Assembly: GCA_020055645.1 (NCBI GenBank) | Contig: CM034546.1 | Span: forward strand, 47,616,001-47,680,000 | DNA from: Tomocerus qinae | Taxonomy: Eukaryota > Arthropoda > Collembola > Entomobryomorpha > Tomoceridae | Reading direction: 5' to 3' | Length of the DNA: 64,000 nt | Shown here: piece after piece, positions 10,836 through 23,239 of the stretch | Numbering within the stretch: position 1 is the first letter of the stretch | How the letters are laid out: each line of letters begins with the position of its first letter | Notes under the pieces: generated by a model | What the model saw: only the letters and a program-made list of their open reading frames with translations | Database searches by the model: none | What the model was told of the DNA's origin: nothing | Position numbers and translations under genes: made by a program

Positions 10836-13191
10836 ATGGCACCATATTGTGTTTATATTCTACTGATTGTTGAATTATCCTTAGGATTGGAAATAATAGA
10901 TGTGGCAAATTTTGAAAAGGAATGCTACATCAATGTGTTATACCAACCATCTCATGTTAACCAAATACAAGAAACATCCCTGAATATGCAACTTCAAAAA
11001 ATGGATATTCCATACTCAATTACAAACCAACGACCTAATCGTAGAGACATTAAGAACATTTATCGTGAATCTATCAGCCTGAAACTGCAGAGCCGTTTGG
11101 TGTGTATAACCGACATAGTATTTGGTGTTAGTGCGGATGCTTTGAACGTCTATTTTGTCTATTATTTTGATTATATCAATAATTATTTTTCAATTGGAGA
11201 GTTTACTAAGCAACGGTTGCCTTCACGGTGGTTCAACTACGTAGAACATTCTTCTATCTACATGCTTGTTCAAAAAGAAGTTTTGCATTTATTTAAATCA
11301 AACGTGGGTAAATTATTTTTCGATACACCGAAAAAAAGGGATAAACGTATTTTTAATAGCCTAATTGGTATTAGACCTTGGTTTATCTTCTCTTGGTCGG
11401 AGGCAGATAAAGATTTGTTTTTTTTTGTGCCCAGATAACAGTATAGATAAGAACTGGTACATGGGTAGTGCGTTTGCTTATAGTATGGTGCCTCTGTGTT
11501 CAGGAATAAATTGCTATGGGAAGCAACTGCGGCAAATGGCGATAGAAAACTTTATTACAAGTAGTAAAGTTGCAAAAACTGTATGGTCTTTAATACGCGA
11601 TAGAAACAATGCCCTAAATCATGAAGGCTATAGTGGGCCACCTCTTCGTGATGCTTATTTCACAAAAGCAAATTTCAATCTAAAATATGGAATTTCAGTT
11701 GTAATTACTTCAATTATATTTCATAATTTCCCAAATGCCACAATAGGGTTCCAGCACATATCCAAATCTTCGCGACAAGATATTGTATCTGTGGAAATTT
11801 ATTTCCAACAGCAAAATCTCGACTTTCGGTTACACGGAGATCCTTATAGCTTTGTCATTTCAACAACTGAAGATTCTTTCAATTTTATTTCTTGTGTTAT
11901 TTTAGAAGACGAAAGTCTTTCCTTCTATGGCTACATTCGACCTTATCAACTTCATGCTTATGTTGGCATAATCATTTCTGTTTTTGTTGTTATCATCTTC
12001 CTCCATGGAGTATCATTCTACAAAGGAGATAATAGCGACCCGTTCTTCCTTATCTGCTATGCATATCTGTTGGAAGTCAGTTATTCTCTGTCACCACAAG
12101 CTGATAAAAAAGCGTGGATCAAATTAGTTATCGGCCCGTTCCTACTTATGTTCGTTGTATTAACAAATGCCTACAAAGGAATCGTCACTACAGATTTGGT
12201 TGAGCCACGTCCCGTCAAGAGAATTGAATCTGTGGAACATTTGACAAACCTATCTGAAATTTCTACTTTTGGTGCTTTGATGTACACAGATGAGTTTTCA
12301 CCTTTCAAAGTATCAAAAAATTTACAATTTGAACTTTTAAAACGGTATTACGACAAATACAACAAAAATATGAAGCATTTTAAATTTGATGAGCACAACA
12401 AAAGTACAGTTCTAGAAGCCTTGCAAATCTACAATTTGGAAGATCCGATGTCAAAGAATCTCTTTCATTCTTTAATACCGAATTTATACAAAGTGATAAT
12501 TGCATATCATAGTTTGTATGTTGGGAGCGATCCTTTTCAAAACATTATGCACCCTCAAATGGTAACTAAAATTGCCGATTCACTTAAATTCTATCCTGGA
12601 TTTCCGTACATTACTCCTTATGAGTGGATTTCGCAATGCAATAACTCTGCAATGATTCTTCAAAAGTCTACTATGCATCGATTTCTTAATGATTCACATT
12701 GGAATCCTAAAAGTGGCGGAGTTAAACCTCTCAAAACTTTATATCATGGAATGGAAAAAGACTCTATTATTCCAGTATCATTTTATATGTTAATCAAAAC
12801 CTATGAAATACCTCTACTCACTCCACGTGTAAGAAGAAATTTATTTGTTGTTAGTCAATCTGGGCTCTTTGATATCTGGTTTGAGAACTTTAAATCATAT
12901 AATTATACAAGATGTCGTACATGCTGGCTCAGAAATCCACCTAGGCCTTTAACCTTTGACAATTCCAATATCGCCACAATATTTGCAATTGCTGCGTCCG
13001 TTTTTATCGCTTCTTTAATAGCCTTTCTTTCAGAAATCATAGTTTCCTTTAAAAGTACATTAGAGAAATTTATTATTGACATTTGGAAAGCTGCAAGAAT
13101 CACCAAAAATAGAATCATAGCAGGAATATATTTAATATTAAACATCATCTTTGGTACTCGTTCTTCTGCACTCTACAGTAATAATTCATAA
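10836..13191 (+). pseudogene. Ionotropic-receptor-like gene (IR), one frameshift at a T9 run
   Basis: A single-exon gene of about 780 codons. ATG at 10836 starts a signal peptide (residues 1-17). A divergent extracellular ligand-binding region follows. The membrane core is typical of IR/iGluR: M1 at about 11956-12010 (VGIIISVFVVIIFLHG), a re-entrant pore segment at about 12040-12085, M2/M3 at about 12130-12175 (IGPFLLMFVVLTNAY, then KGIVTTDL), the second ligand-binding lobe, and the last helix at about 12970-13050. IRs are glutamate-receptor relatives used as chemosensory cation channels. The frame shifts at 11418-11426 (nine T): codons before it end at a TAA at 11436, and the frame one base later continues to 13191. 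One extra T explains it. It may be a null allele, a length polymorphism or a read error. AATAAA follows at 13264. No close IR subfamily recognised. Confidence 0.75.
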
Positions 13192-13523
13192 TCGTGAACA
13201 CGGTAAATAACATCTTGAGGTGTTTTAATTATTGCCATTTAAGAATCATCTCTAATAGTATCGCAATAAAAATAAAAAACAGACAAAAGCTTCGAGTTCG
13301 AGAACCGTTTTGGACTTGTTGATTGAGAATTTTGAAAACTTAGTTTTGCCATCCATATTTTATTGTGACTGAAATTGATGATAATATGGCTTAAATTGTA
13401 CTTTTGCTTATTAAAATTGACTTTCATTTCCTGAGCTTTTCAATAATTTTAGCGCTAGCAAAGTCGTATATTTCAAAATATAATACAACATCAATTCGCA
13501 TTACGTAGCTTTGTCATTTTCAG

Positions 13524-13618
13524 AATATAGAACTATAACATTCTGGTTGTTGCCGATCGTAGTGGTGTCCCTTACTCTCATTCTATTATTCAACAAATTG
13601 CTTTGGTGCACGTCGTGA
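13524..13618 (+). CDS. Possible terminal exon with one membrane segment
   Basis: After TTTGTCATTTTCAG a 31-codon frame runs to TGA at 13616-13618 and is almost wholly hydrophobic (TFWLLPIVVVSLTLILLF). It resembles a last membrane-spanning exon downstream of the IR gene, which has its own stop. No partner exon found. Weak. Confidence 0.2.
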
Positions 13619-14463
13619 TTTAGAGTAGTTTTTAATTTTAGATATAACAGATATATTTCATGGTCGTGATAAAATATACACTACAGTGACATGAGAGGCA
13701 CATGAAACAATTCTCTATCGAGTAAACTACAAAAACTTGTAGCATCATAAATGTGGAAAGTCCAATCATATCATAATCTAGATATAAAAGTTTCAACGTT
13801 GTGTTATCTCCGTCATGTATAAAATTGTAAAAAGGTTAACTTAAAAGCTGTGACAAATAAATGTGACATAATAACAAATTGGGTATTTTGGCAAATTATT
13901 TACATGATTTCAATGAAAGAGTAATACTGCAAAATATTATACGAATTACCTTTTGATAGAAATTGTTCATGGTATTGTCATAGCTGACATCAATAATGTG
14001 TATTCAAGTATTCGTGCGGGGTAAGCCTAGTGTTGAATAAGAAATCATAAGCAAACACAAACGGCACGATATCGTTAGATACAACTTCAGGGAATAGTAT
14101 AATCTTTCGAAATGTTTTAACATGTAATAAGCATTGCTACAATATTTTGTAGAAATACATTGATGTCTGTCTATCTGAGTCTCCTTTGAAATGTATTTGG
14201 AATAAAATAGAATATCCAATAAGAGTACCTACATTAAGTATTGTACTCATATTCAATATTCACATATTAAAGATGGGTAAAATGCTTTGATTGCTTTACC
14301 TAGCCGAACACCCTTCCAATACAACTAACTCTCTATACTTCCAACTTAAAGGAAATTGTAGTTAAAATATCTCTCCGTCATGCGTCAGTCAGAAATCCAA
14401 TAAAAAAGGGCACACATCCCAATTTCCCCATTTAATTTACTATGAAGTAAGTAGGTACATTGA
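13619..14463. other. No recognisable feature
   Basis: AT-rich intergenic sequence between the IR gene and the 3' end of receptor copy A. No open frame with splice context, no tRNA-like structure seen. Confidence 0.5.
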
Positions 14464-16044
14464 TTAAATTTGTATGTAACAATCTCCTGCAATTTGAATG
14501 GCAATATCATCCAAAGATCGTCCTTGTGACAACTGAGCATAAAAAACCAAAAATTTACAATTTAGTAAAACCTCAGCGTTTATAAACATTTAAATTCTTG
14601 TAATAACTAATATAAGTACAAACCTTGCCCTCGAGAAATTCTGCCCCTTTGGAGACTGCATTATTAAAAATAATTTTCATTGACGAAAATGATGGACGCA
14701 TCTCAGGATTCAAGTGCCAACAACGCACCATAATATCATATCTAAAATAATTGATTGACATTTAAATAATTTATGCAAAGCAGATAACATCAGACGCAAA
14801 CGTCTTTTGACTTCGATTAATATTTAAATAGCTAAATCATTCACATTTCGTCAGAGGCTAATTTTGGCTTAAAATTTCTGAGTCCGTTTTCCAGCTCTTG
14901 TACAAATTCCATGGTGGGAGCCATTCCGGGATAGGGAATATCGCCCAAAGAAAATATTTCCCACAAAGTGATTCCATAAGCCCACACGTCCGACTTGGTT
15001 GAAAATGTATTTGTCTGTAGACTTTCAATTGCCAGCCAACGCCAGGGCAAAGGGTCTTTTGCCGTTTTGATATATTCTGTGTAATTATAAGTACGTCGAC
15101 TCAGACCAAAATCCGTCACTTTTGCATTTCCCTCTGATGTTAGCAGAATGTTCCTCGTAGCCAAATCAGAATGGATAACCTGTATTTAGTGTTATATATT
15201 TATTTTCAAATATAATTTATGGGCTTTTTTTTAAATAATACTCCAACATTTTTTTGTCCAAGGTATTCCATAGCACTGGCAATCTGTTCTGACCACATCA
15301 ATAAACTTTTGGAGTTGCACAGCGACTGCTTAAATTCGTCTGCAGTTTGCTTCCTATTTCAAAAAGGAAATGATATCATTAGGGTGCCATTTTAAATAAA
15401 ATTATGTGAAAAACCTTTATGTGAAAAACAGAATTGTAAAAAATTAATTCGGTACCAGTTAATTATTATTGGTGTTCTTGTTTTACTTGCATCGGCACAA
15501 TCTTCTACCTTAGGATTTAAGATTGGATTATTTGAAAACGAAGTCTTGTTTTTCCTTAGAAATGATTCCAAAGACCCAAATTCACAAAATTCTATAGCCA
15601 CATAGAGGATTCCTATAAATTTTCAAATTTAAAAAACGGTTTAATGGCATAAAATGAGGGAAAATTGAGTGTACCATAGTATAACATTACGGGCATTTCT
15701 TATTATAGGTACCTGAAGTTATTTCGTCTCGGTATACTCCCAAAAGGGTGACTAAATGTTCATGTGGTCCAATATACATCAGTATTTTTGCTTCAGAGAC
15801 GAGAGCTTTCAAGGGTCCAGTGCCACGGTCACTTCGGACGGTTTTAAATGCAGCTGTTTTATCTACACCGTGTAACAGTCCTTTGAACACTTCTCCAAAT
15901 TCCCCTTTTCCAAGTATACAATGTTTATCTAGAAAAACATGACAACATTTAATAATGTATTTAGTTTATTGGCCGCTAAAATTGTTTCTATTATAAACAT
16001 AATATTAGAGGAAGCATTCGTAACATATAATCTTTATATTATAA

Positions 16045-16110
16045 TCAGCACATGTGGCTTGCGTGGTAGAGTGTCAATCTCTATGGCGAGTGGTCACAGC
16101 TTCGATGCTT
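16045..16110 (+). repeat. tRNA-like (SINE-head-like) segment in copy A intron 2
   Basis: GTGGCTTGCGTGGTAGAGTG resembles a polymerase III A box and, 35 bp on, GCTTCGATGC resembles a B box. A tRNA-derived SINE 5' end fits. No full cloverleaf could be drawn, so it is not called a tRNA gene. Confidence 0.35.
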
Positions 16111-16319
16111 GGCGATATTGGTGTTTGGATACGGTTTTTTCCACCGCTGATGTATTTAGCAGTTACGGCTGTTACTAATTATGCATCATGCAATGGTTTT
16201 CCCGCTTCTGTAACTCCGAATGGAGAAATATCTTAACATTTCTTCGTACTACTTCACGTAACATTTAAAAGAAAGTGAGATATGTTCAACTGGTGTAATT
16301 GGTTTCTAACGAAACAAAC

Positions 16320-17365
16320 CAGTGGTGTATGAGTTTTTTTTTTTTTTTATAATCGCAGAATCGATAAAATTTACGTGTATATCTATCTATATATGTACGG
16401 TTGGTAGGGTGTTCCGAAAATCAAAATGCGCATGCTCAGTTTCTCTAAACCACCGAACAATGCATAGGGGCATGTACCAACCTATCTATGTCTCTATGTA
16501 TGTGTGGTAGGAGATCCTAGGGAACCTGCATATATTACGTAACGCAAAACCCCCTCCCCAATGTTTAACGCAAATCGCAAGTGCTGACTGTAACACTTTT
16601 GGGTACCTACTCCCCCAACAACTGCACACATAATAGATGCAGGTTCATTAAAAGCTAAATGCGCATACTCATGCATTTCCTCTAAACCAACGTAATGAGT
16701 TGTTTCATAAATCATTATAACATGAAAATAACAATACTAGAAAGTAGAAATTTACTTAAGTTGATTATTGGTGATTGAGTGGAATTGATTAGCAAAGGGG
16801 ACATTTTGTAAACATGGGTTTTTCAAAATACAGGGAATTCCATAAATAAAGCTCAAGTACAGGTGATTGGGAAGTATCTATGACTACTATTTACTAATTT
16901 CGAGGTATTGTGAATTTGAAATTAAAACCTTAATATCTCTAAATTGGAGATGAATATGAATAAACGCAGAATACCACACCTCAACCAGGTTTTTCTGCGA
17001 TTTGGGAGTCCAATTTTGTCATCCTAAGACCAGTATTCTCGGAAAAGTTTTAAGTTTGCCAAAAAAAGTTAACGGCTAATTTGATAGTCGAACTCACCAG
17101 ATGACTCGACTGCTACCATATATCGACAAACTTATTTAGCATTTTTTAATAGACCTGGTGTTATTGTGTTACTTTTACTGTTCCCAAGATTTCTTTCTAC
17201 CAGTTTGAACACCTTTTATGTAGAATTGAATAACAGTTTTGATTAACATAATAACTTAAGGGAAATACCGATTATTTTTTTGGAATTGTTTTTATTGTTG
17301 TGATGGGTGGCCTACTGAAATTCTCTTGAGAGCTAGGTTTGCCCCGCTTAGCTTGGTTCACTAGT
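16320..17365 (+). repeat. Dispersed repeat, copy 1 (partner at 51055-52017)
   Basis: Shares long blocks with 51055-52017 in the same orientation: ATAATCGCAGA, CTAGGGAACCTGCATATATT, GCAAAACCCCCTCCC, CAACACTTTTGGGTA-like, and the 3' part GTGATGGGTGGCCT with GCTAGGTTTGCCCC. It sits inside intron 2 of receptor copy A, which explains most of that intron's excess length. No coding domain recognised. It may be a non-autonomous element of about 1 kb. Confidence 0.6.
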
Positions 17366-20195
17366 ATTTTACATTTTCCTTGTGAATTAAGTGAATTTTA
17401 TTTAATATCCCAATCTTGACTAAGCAAATGAACAAAGCATGAAATAGCTAGCTCACCAATCAAGAAAGAGTTCTTTTTGATTTCATAATTTGGGTCAAAC
17501 AAAAAATTCAGTGGATCATCCTTCGTCTCTTCATCTTCGTTTATTTTCCTTCCGTTTAGTAGATTAATAATTTCTCTCAATTCCCGCTGTCTTCTCATCT
17601 AGAACAAATAGAATAAATTTAATATTAATAGTTTAAGTGTTCAATATAGATAGTATATAGTAGTATTTTGTAATATGGCTGACACAATTTTTTATTTCTA
17701 CTAGATTTCTTAATTGTAAAACTAATCTTAAAAATTCATCAACATTATAATGAGAACCTAATGACATGCATTTCAACCTTCCCTATACGTATTTGTATGT
17801 CTATAAATGTAAAAACGGGAATAAAACTGAATAAATAAAGATGATTTAATAATGTTTTACCTTTTCTCGGGTTAAATAGATGATAATGAGTACGGAGATT
17901 AGCAAAAGTGATGCAACAACGATGAAATAGTGTATTTGGTTAGAACTATGAAGTTCAGGACATATAACATCTAATTCTAGTCCATGCAAACTATTCCTTT
18001 GGTGTTGTACATCCTTTTCTTTGTTGAAAATACAGGTCATGCTGTCCACATCCAAGCGGTCAGAAAAATCTCGCCAGTGGTTTTGAAATCCCAAACAGTC
18101 ATAGCATGGAAAAGGATTACTTGCTAAGGAAAAGTTGGTTGTAGGGTTATTTCTCAAAGCACGAAGGAAGGACAAGGATGTTAATTGATTGCCTGAAAAA
18201 TTAACTAAATTTAAATGCCGAGAAATAGTTGAAGCGTAGTGATCTGTCAATTTTGTGATGTTATTTCTAGAAAGATCAAGTTCTAGTTTCCAATCTTTAG
18301 GATTCAATCTCGTGGGGGTTAAATGATCCAGTAGTCTGTCAATATTATTAATTTGAGGGAGTCCGAATTTTGACATATTGAGACTACTGTTAGAACAGTC
18401 AATCAAAATTGTAGCATCAATATGACCTTCCCAACATTCACAACCGACAGGACATTCAGGACGTATCTGGCACCTAAAATCTTTACAGGTAAATTCATTT
18501 ACCTCAATTTTGTAGGTGTTAGAACTAAAGTTTTTCAGATAATATACTGTTTGGCAATCACAATTCAGTGGGATGTAGGTATTTAAATTTATTTTCACGT
18601 GTCGTTGGGAAACATCAACCAGATGGACCAACGCATCAGTCATATCAATATGTTCAATACGATTTCTCAACAGGTTCACTGTAATATTTTTTTGTGTAAA
18701 TGAAAAGTCTTTCGCTGACAGATGAGTGAATTCATTTCCTTCTAAATTAAGGTGTGTCAAACATTTTAAAGAGATTCGCCAATCATCATAAGTTGAACTA
18801 ATTTTGTTATTTTTTAGAATGAGCTCTTGCAGTTATTTTTGAATGGAGATAGTTGGATTCCTGTATTTAGAGAAAGATTGTTATACGATAGATCTAACCA
18901 TGTAAGATTTGGGAGAAATGAAAATGCTTTATCTTCCATTGAATTTATTCGATTCCTTGATAGATCAATTTTGATTCGTTGTTCTGACTTCCCTGAAAAA
19001 TCAGATATTTTGTTCCCGCGCAGTTTAAGGTCCACAATTTGTTCAAAGTTAGGATAATGCAATTCAGCCATGTCATTTCTACTCACATCAAGAATTCTAA
19101 GCTTGGGAAATTCGGAGAAATAATTTTTTGGAAATGTTTTAATCTTATTTTTGGACAAATGCAATTCAGTAAGATTTGAAACATTTTTTAATTTTGGAAA
19201 TTCTACCAAACCTAAAGCTTCGAGGCGTAGCATCCAGAGATTCGGCAAGTTTCGCAGCTCTAGTATTGGGACATTGGTTATGGTAAGCAATGGCGTAGTT
19301 GGGAAAAGAAAAGAACTAACAACTATTAACTGTTCCAATTTAATCAAGTTTGCTAATTGAGGAAATTCCTTGATGGCGACATTCATTAATGAAAGTTCCT
19401 TCAGTTCAATTAGATTTGCGAATGCAGTTGGTTCGAGATTGATCAAAGGGTTACTATCTAAATTAAGAACCTGAAGATTCTTAAGATTAGAAAGCGATTC
19501 AAATTTCAAAGAAGATATGATGTTATCTCCCAGATTAAGGATAGTTAGCGAGTCTGGGAAAACTGCGTTCCCAATAGCACTCACTCCATTATACGTGATA
19601 GATATGTCGGTCAGATTCCGGTTAGTTGCAAATGCATCACTTGGAATATTTTCAAGTTCATTGTTTAGAAGAATTAACCTTTCGAGTTTGTCAAAGTTGG
19701 ACAAATTAGGAAACTTCAATGACCTAGTGCCGTGAATACCCAAAGTCTTTAAATTTGATCCATCTATGTTTAGCTTCTGGAAGAACGCAAAGAAATCGTC
19801 GCTGATCATTTCCACATTACAAGATTCAAACCGCAATACTGTTATACGAAAACCATCTTTGTTTAAGTGAACACCTTCAAATATCTCCCAACTAAATTTT
19901 ACTGATTCATCATAGCAGTCTACAATTAACTGTGCTTGTTGCTGTTTATTTAGCAATGGCCGAATGTACAGTTTTACATTATTAGGGCAATGGACTTTCC
20001 ACCCATATTCAACTCCACTGCAACGGCAATTTCCTGAAAAATTCACGAAATCACAGTCAAAGCTAATCCCAACGCACAAATTAACTGTTGTGATAATAAT
20101 CACAAAAAACAACAATAACAGTTTCATCATTTTAAATTGAAAGAAATTGCACAGCCTTTTTGTTATAATAATGCCCACCACAAGACCACCCTTTA

Positions 20196-20204
20196 CTTTT
20201 ATAA
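20196..20204 (-). promoter_or_regulatory. TATA box of receptor copy A
   Basis: TTATAAAAG on the minus strand, 66 bp before the ATG at 20130. The same box occurs at the same distance in copies B, C and E. It supports the ATG at the signal peptide as the start and argues for a 5' UTR of about 35-45 nt. Confidence 0.6.
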
Positions 20205-20209
20205 CGCCT

Positions 20210-21850
20210 TCATGAATTAATATTTTCTTTCTTTATGGAAAAATAATATCCTACGTTATCAATTCGAGCTAAAGATAATAAGAGCACCCGAGTAAAAACA
20301 CAACAAAATTTTAATGAGAAATGGAAAAAAATAAGTAGATCTGATATAATGTCAATTTGAGGTGGTTTCTGATTGGTTGGACTGTACTGTAACATACATA
20401 ACCTAATTATGTCCGTACAAAATATAAATTTTAAATAGTACTTAAATGTATAGAAGACGTAGTTAAATGTCTATTTTTTCATAGTAAATTTATATTATAA
20501 CTCTTACAAGTCGATGAGGAGGCATTTAATTGCCTATACATTTATTTTTATTCTTCCTGTTATAAAGGCTTATAGTCAGTTTACGATTTTCTTGGTTCTA
20601 TGCGCATGGTTTTCCTGGTGGGACATTTTAGGTGCAGGGAAATAACAAATAAGGATAATTATATTTGCTCTTTTAACATAAATTCGTGTATCAATAGTAT
20701 CAATACTACATAATTTTTTTTGACCATTAGGTAGTTGTCGGTTGTAGATTCATTGGATATAGTTACATTAAAGAAATGTTATTACAGAATGTATGCTTAC
20801 AGGAACGATTCCAGGAATTGGGTAAAGAGGAAGACTCAATAAATAATTATTACAGAATCTCGAAAATGTTATTAAAATAGCATGGCACTATTTGTTTACT
20901 ACACGCATCTTAACAACATGTATAATAAATGCAAGGTTTTTGAATAGGTTGGTAGGTATTATGTTTCTGGGGCACCAAAAGTTTACCTTTGTTCCCGATG
21001 ACCAACTTAAGCTTATTAACACGCAGTTCAATAGATAATAATTCATCACAAAATTATTCAATATCACGTTGGGCTATTACAGAAAGAGATCTCTGAGCTG
21101 CTTTCAGTTTAACATTATTTTAATTATCTTTTAATTAAGCGTTAATATGAAATGGTGTAGAAGGAAATTACAAGCAGATGTATTTAAACCAAATATTTTG
21201 CAAATGAAAATTGAATGAAACTTTTTACAGTTTGCTTGAAGTTGGTTAAGAAGCTAATTTAAATTATGCTTACGATATATAAGCATTTCCTTATTTATTT
21301 AATCCCTCGAATAACTAATATTGTAATGTATTTTACCCAATACAATGTAAAATGTTTTAATGAGATTTTGACGTAAGTACGTTTACATTCCTGTTCCCGT
21401 CATAAAGTAATACTTGCATACAAGATAACATTTAATTATACCATTCAAAGCGAAAGCGAAACTAAAAATAATCTACCAATATACCAAACAAAGATAAAGG
21501 CCCTAACTTACTTTTGAAATAAGGAATAATTTACTTAAATATTTTCTTCATGAAATAATAAAATTGTATATTGGGAATTAATAAATATATTATGACAAAA
21601 TCCTCAATTTATTTTGTGGCTAACTAATTTTTGAATTCATAATACAGTAGAACCACTTTTTAATTTAGTGATATTTACAAGCTAACGTATTTTACCATTT
21701 TTAATATAACATTATAGGTAAGCATAATCAAATTAATAAAAATTAACATAAAGTACTTATTATTTGGTCTATTTAGTAAGTATAATGGTTAAACTAAAAT
21801 AATAGGAACATAATAATTAAATTTATTACTAAGTATATTCTAGAATATTG
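20210..21850. repeat. 5' flanking unit shared by receptor copies (copy A)
   Basis: The sequence upstream of copy A recurs upstream of C (36440-42300, with insertions) and E (57690-59480). Landmarks are TTCGAGCTAAAGATAATA, GATGAGGAGGCATTTA, the block at 20608, TGTATGCTTACAGGAACGAT, TTATTCAATATCACGTTGGG, GAAGTTGGTTAAGAAGCT and GATATATAAGCATTTCCTTA. The array was therefore made by duplications including at least 1.7 kb of 5' flank. No open reading frame is conserved in it. Confidence 0.75.
20608..20643. promoter_or_regulatory. Conserved upstream block, copy A
   Basis: Core GTTTTCCTGGTGGGACATTT then TAGGTGCAGGGAAAT, 478 bp before the ATG. The ends are an imperfect inverted repeat (TTTCCTG..CAGGGAAA). 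Six copies in the window, all in this orientation. It may be an enhancer-like site, a small RNA or simply the best-preserved part of the duplicated unit. Confidence 0.45.
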
Positions 21851-22056
21851 TAAGAGTTTAATTCTATTGCATAATAATAAACAAGTTCAAGTATGTAACT
21901 TCATAATAATCTATTTAGTTTCAATTCAAACTGAATATTATGTGCAATTTGTAACGAGCCATTCTACCAGCTCCTATCCTACTCTAACACATGTACTCTA
22001 TCCTCCTTTCCATCCCAACAACTCCCACCTAAGTAACTTTACCTGGAACTGGGAAT

Positions 22057-22232
22057 CAGGGCCGCAGCGAGGGGGGGGGCCAGGAGGCCCGGGCCCCCCC
22101 CGAAATCGAAGAAAAGGAAGGAATTTTTGCCTTAAAACCCAAAAATTTTTCGCGCTTCGCGCGAATATAGTACATTTTTTCAATTATTATTTGTCGGGCC
22201 CCTCCCGAAATTTTTTTCTGGCTGCGGCCCTG
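22057..22232. mobile_element. hAT-like MITE, 176 bp, 8-bp target duplication
   Basis: Ends CAGGGCCGCAGC and GCTGCGGCCCTG are perfect mirrors. The direct repeat CTGGGAAT flanks it at 22049-22056 and 22233-22240. Inside are a G9 run and CGCGCTTCGCGCG. Open frames across it on both strands (Pro/Gly-rich) are products of its GC-rich content, not genes. Confidence 0.85.
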
Positions 22233-22736
22233 CTGGGAATCAACTCCTCAGTTCTCGTCGGGAAGTCCAGCTATCAGCAACTACTAGTCTCTTACCTTTC
22301 CTATCTTATTCGGCAAACCTATTCTTCCTACAGTTAACTTACTTGCTAGTAAATATTCAGTCTAATACTATTTCAACATACACTTGAGTACATTCTACAT
22401 TTATTATAAACACTCATGACTCATACACACATTCACATCAGTTATTACATCATTCCATGATTTATACAACTTCCTATCTTAGTAGATTCATCTAACATTG
22501 GTGCAGTAACCAGAAGTGGCGTTTAGTATTGCATATATTACTTACATAGCTTCGTCAAGAGTAAGGGCAGGCCTAACAAAACGGCTCTTGGCCTTGGCCA
22601 TTACAAATTATGTAATGTGTATTCATAACTTTGTTATTTTGTTGAATTAATCATACTGTTTTTTGTAATTTAAAACTTATTACTGTGTCGTTATCGGCCA
22701 ACCTAAAATAAATTCAGTAGACCTAATAAAGTCAAT

Positions 22737-22753
22737 ATATATATATATATATG
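22737..22753. repeat. (TA)n microsatellite
   Basis: A simple dinucleotide run of about eight units. Confidence 0.9.
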
Positions 22754-22879
22754 ATGAAAATGCTTATAAAAAGCAAACATAATACTATTAACGTCCTAGG
22801 TATGGTATTATTTTCCTATTTAATGTATTGAATAGGGTGGTATAGTCCACGTTCACAATTTGTCTTGTTATAATTGAAT

Positions 22880-22913
22880 GGTTTTCCTGGTGGGCATCTA
22901 GGTGCGGGGAAAT
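22880..22913. promoter_or_regulatory. Conserved upstream block, orphan copy
   Basis: GTTTTCCTGGTGGGCATCTA then GGTGCGGGGAAAT: the same block with four differences, but with no receptor gene immediately to its left. It sits between the 5' flank of A and the 3' end of B, so it may mark a lost copy. The surrounding sequence does not continue as the normal flank. Confidence 0.4.
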
Positions 22914-23028
22914 GTAGATAGTGATATTGAGAGGTCTTTCTAGCGTCTTAATTAATAATACTCATACTACAATATTTTAATGTTTCTTTGTCCTATACTC
23001 AATACTATTATATAAATCTTTTAAAATG

Positions 23029-23090
23029 AGTGACGCAAGCGAATGGTTAAGGCGGTGCGGCCTAGAGTACAGGGTGTCAAATGTCTATTT
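23029..23090 (+). repeat. tRNA-like D-arm fragment
   Basis: GAATGGTTAAGGCGGTGCGG resembles the D-arm region (polymerase III A box) of type II tRNAs, but no anticodon arm or B box follows. Reported as a tRNA-derived fragment only. Confidence 0.25.
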
Positions 23091-23239
23091 AGACCCCCTA
23101 TACCGGAAGAGCTGGAAGTAGTACAGAAAAGCTGTTAAAATTGATGGAAAGGCCATACAAAGTTACATTAGTGTGTAAGCACCTTTTTTACTAATGTATA
23201 AATAACGATATCTGAAATTGAAGTAAGTAGGTACAGTGA

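Larger units (their letters stand above)
14464..20130 (-). pseudogene. Receptor copy A: Toll-type LRR receptor tyrosine kinase, LRR exon frameshifted
   Basis: Eight exons on the minus strand: 20130-17861, 17598-17457, 15928-15713, 15612-15456, 15353-15248, 15179-14845, 14741-14624, 14532-14464. All have GT..AG ends, phases 0,1,1,2,0,2,0, the same in every full copy. Exon 1: ATG 20130, signal peptide, LRRs, C-flank (LNCDCQ), N-flank (CPVGCECW, then ILIDCSN), C-flank (FPCYDC), membrane helix, YLTREK. A 7-bp deletion near 18832-18834, between GTT direct repeats (TTGTAAG absent compared with 33055-33065), ends the frame at 18814 after about 438 codons. The remainder is open in another frame (18760-17861). 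The kinase exons are all open: GKGEFGEV loop, AAFK lysine, HSDLATRN, DFG, AIES. The truncated product would be a secreted LRR fragment. Intron 2 (17456-15929, about 1.5 kb against 0.2 kb in copy E) carries repeat insertions. Confidence 0.85.

Noticed and set aside
16045-16110. tRNA gene
   Set aside because: A- and B-box-like motifs are present, but no acceptor stem or anticodon arm can be paired; kept only as a SINE-like segment.
21867-22337. 156-codon plus-strand frame with Pro/Gly-rich centre
   Set aside because: It spans the hAT-like MITE at 22057-22232, whose GC-rich palindrome creates the open frame; the flanks do not look coding.
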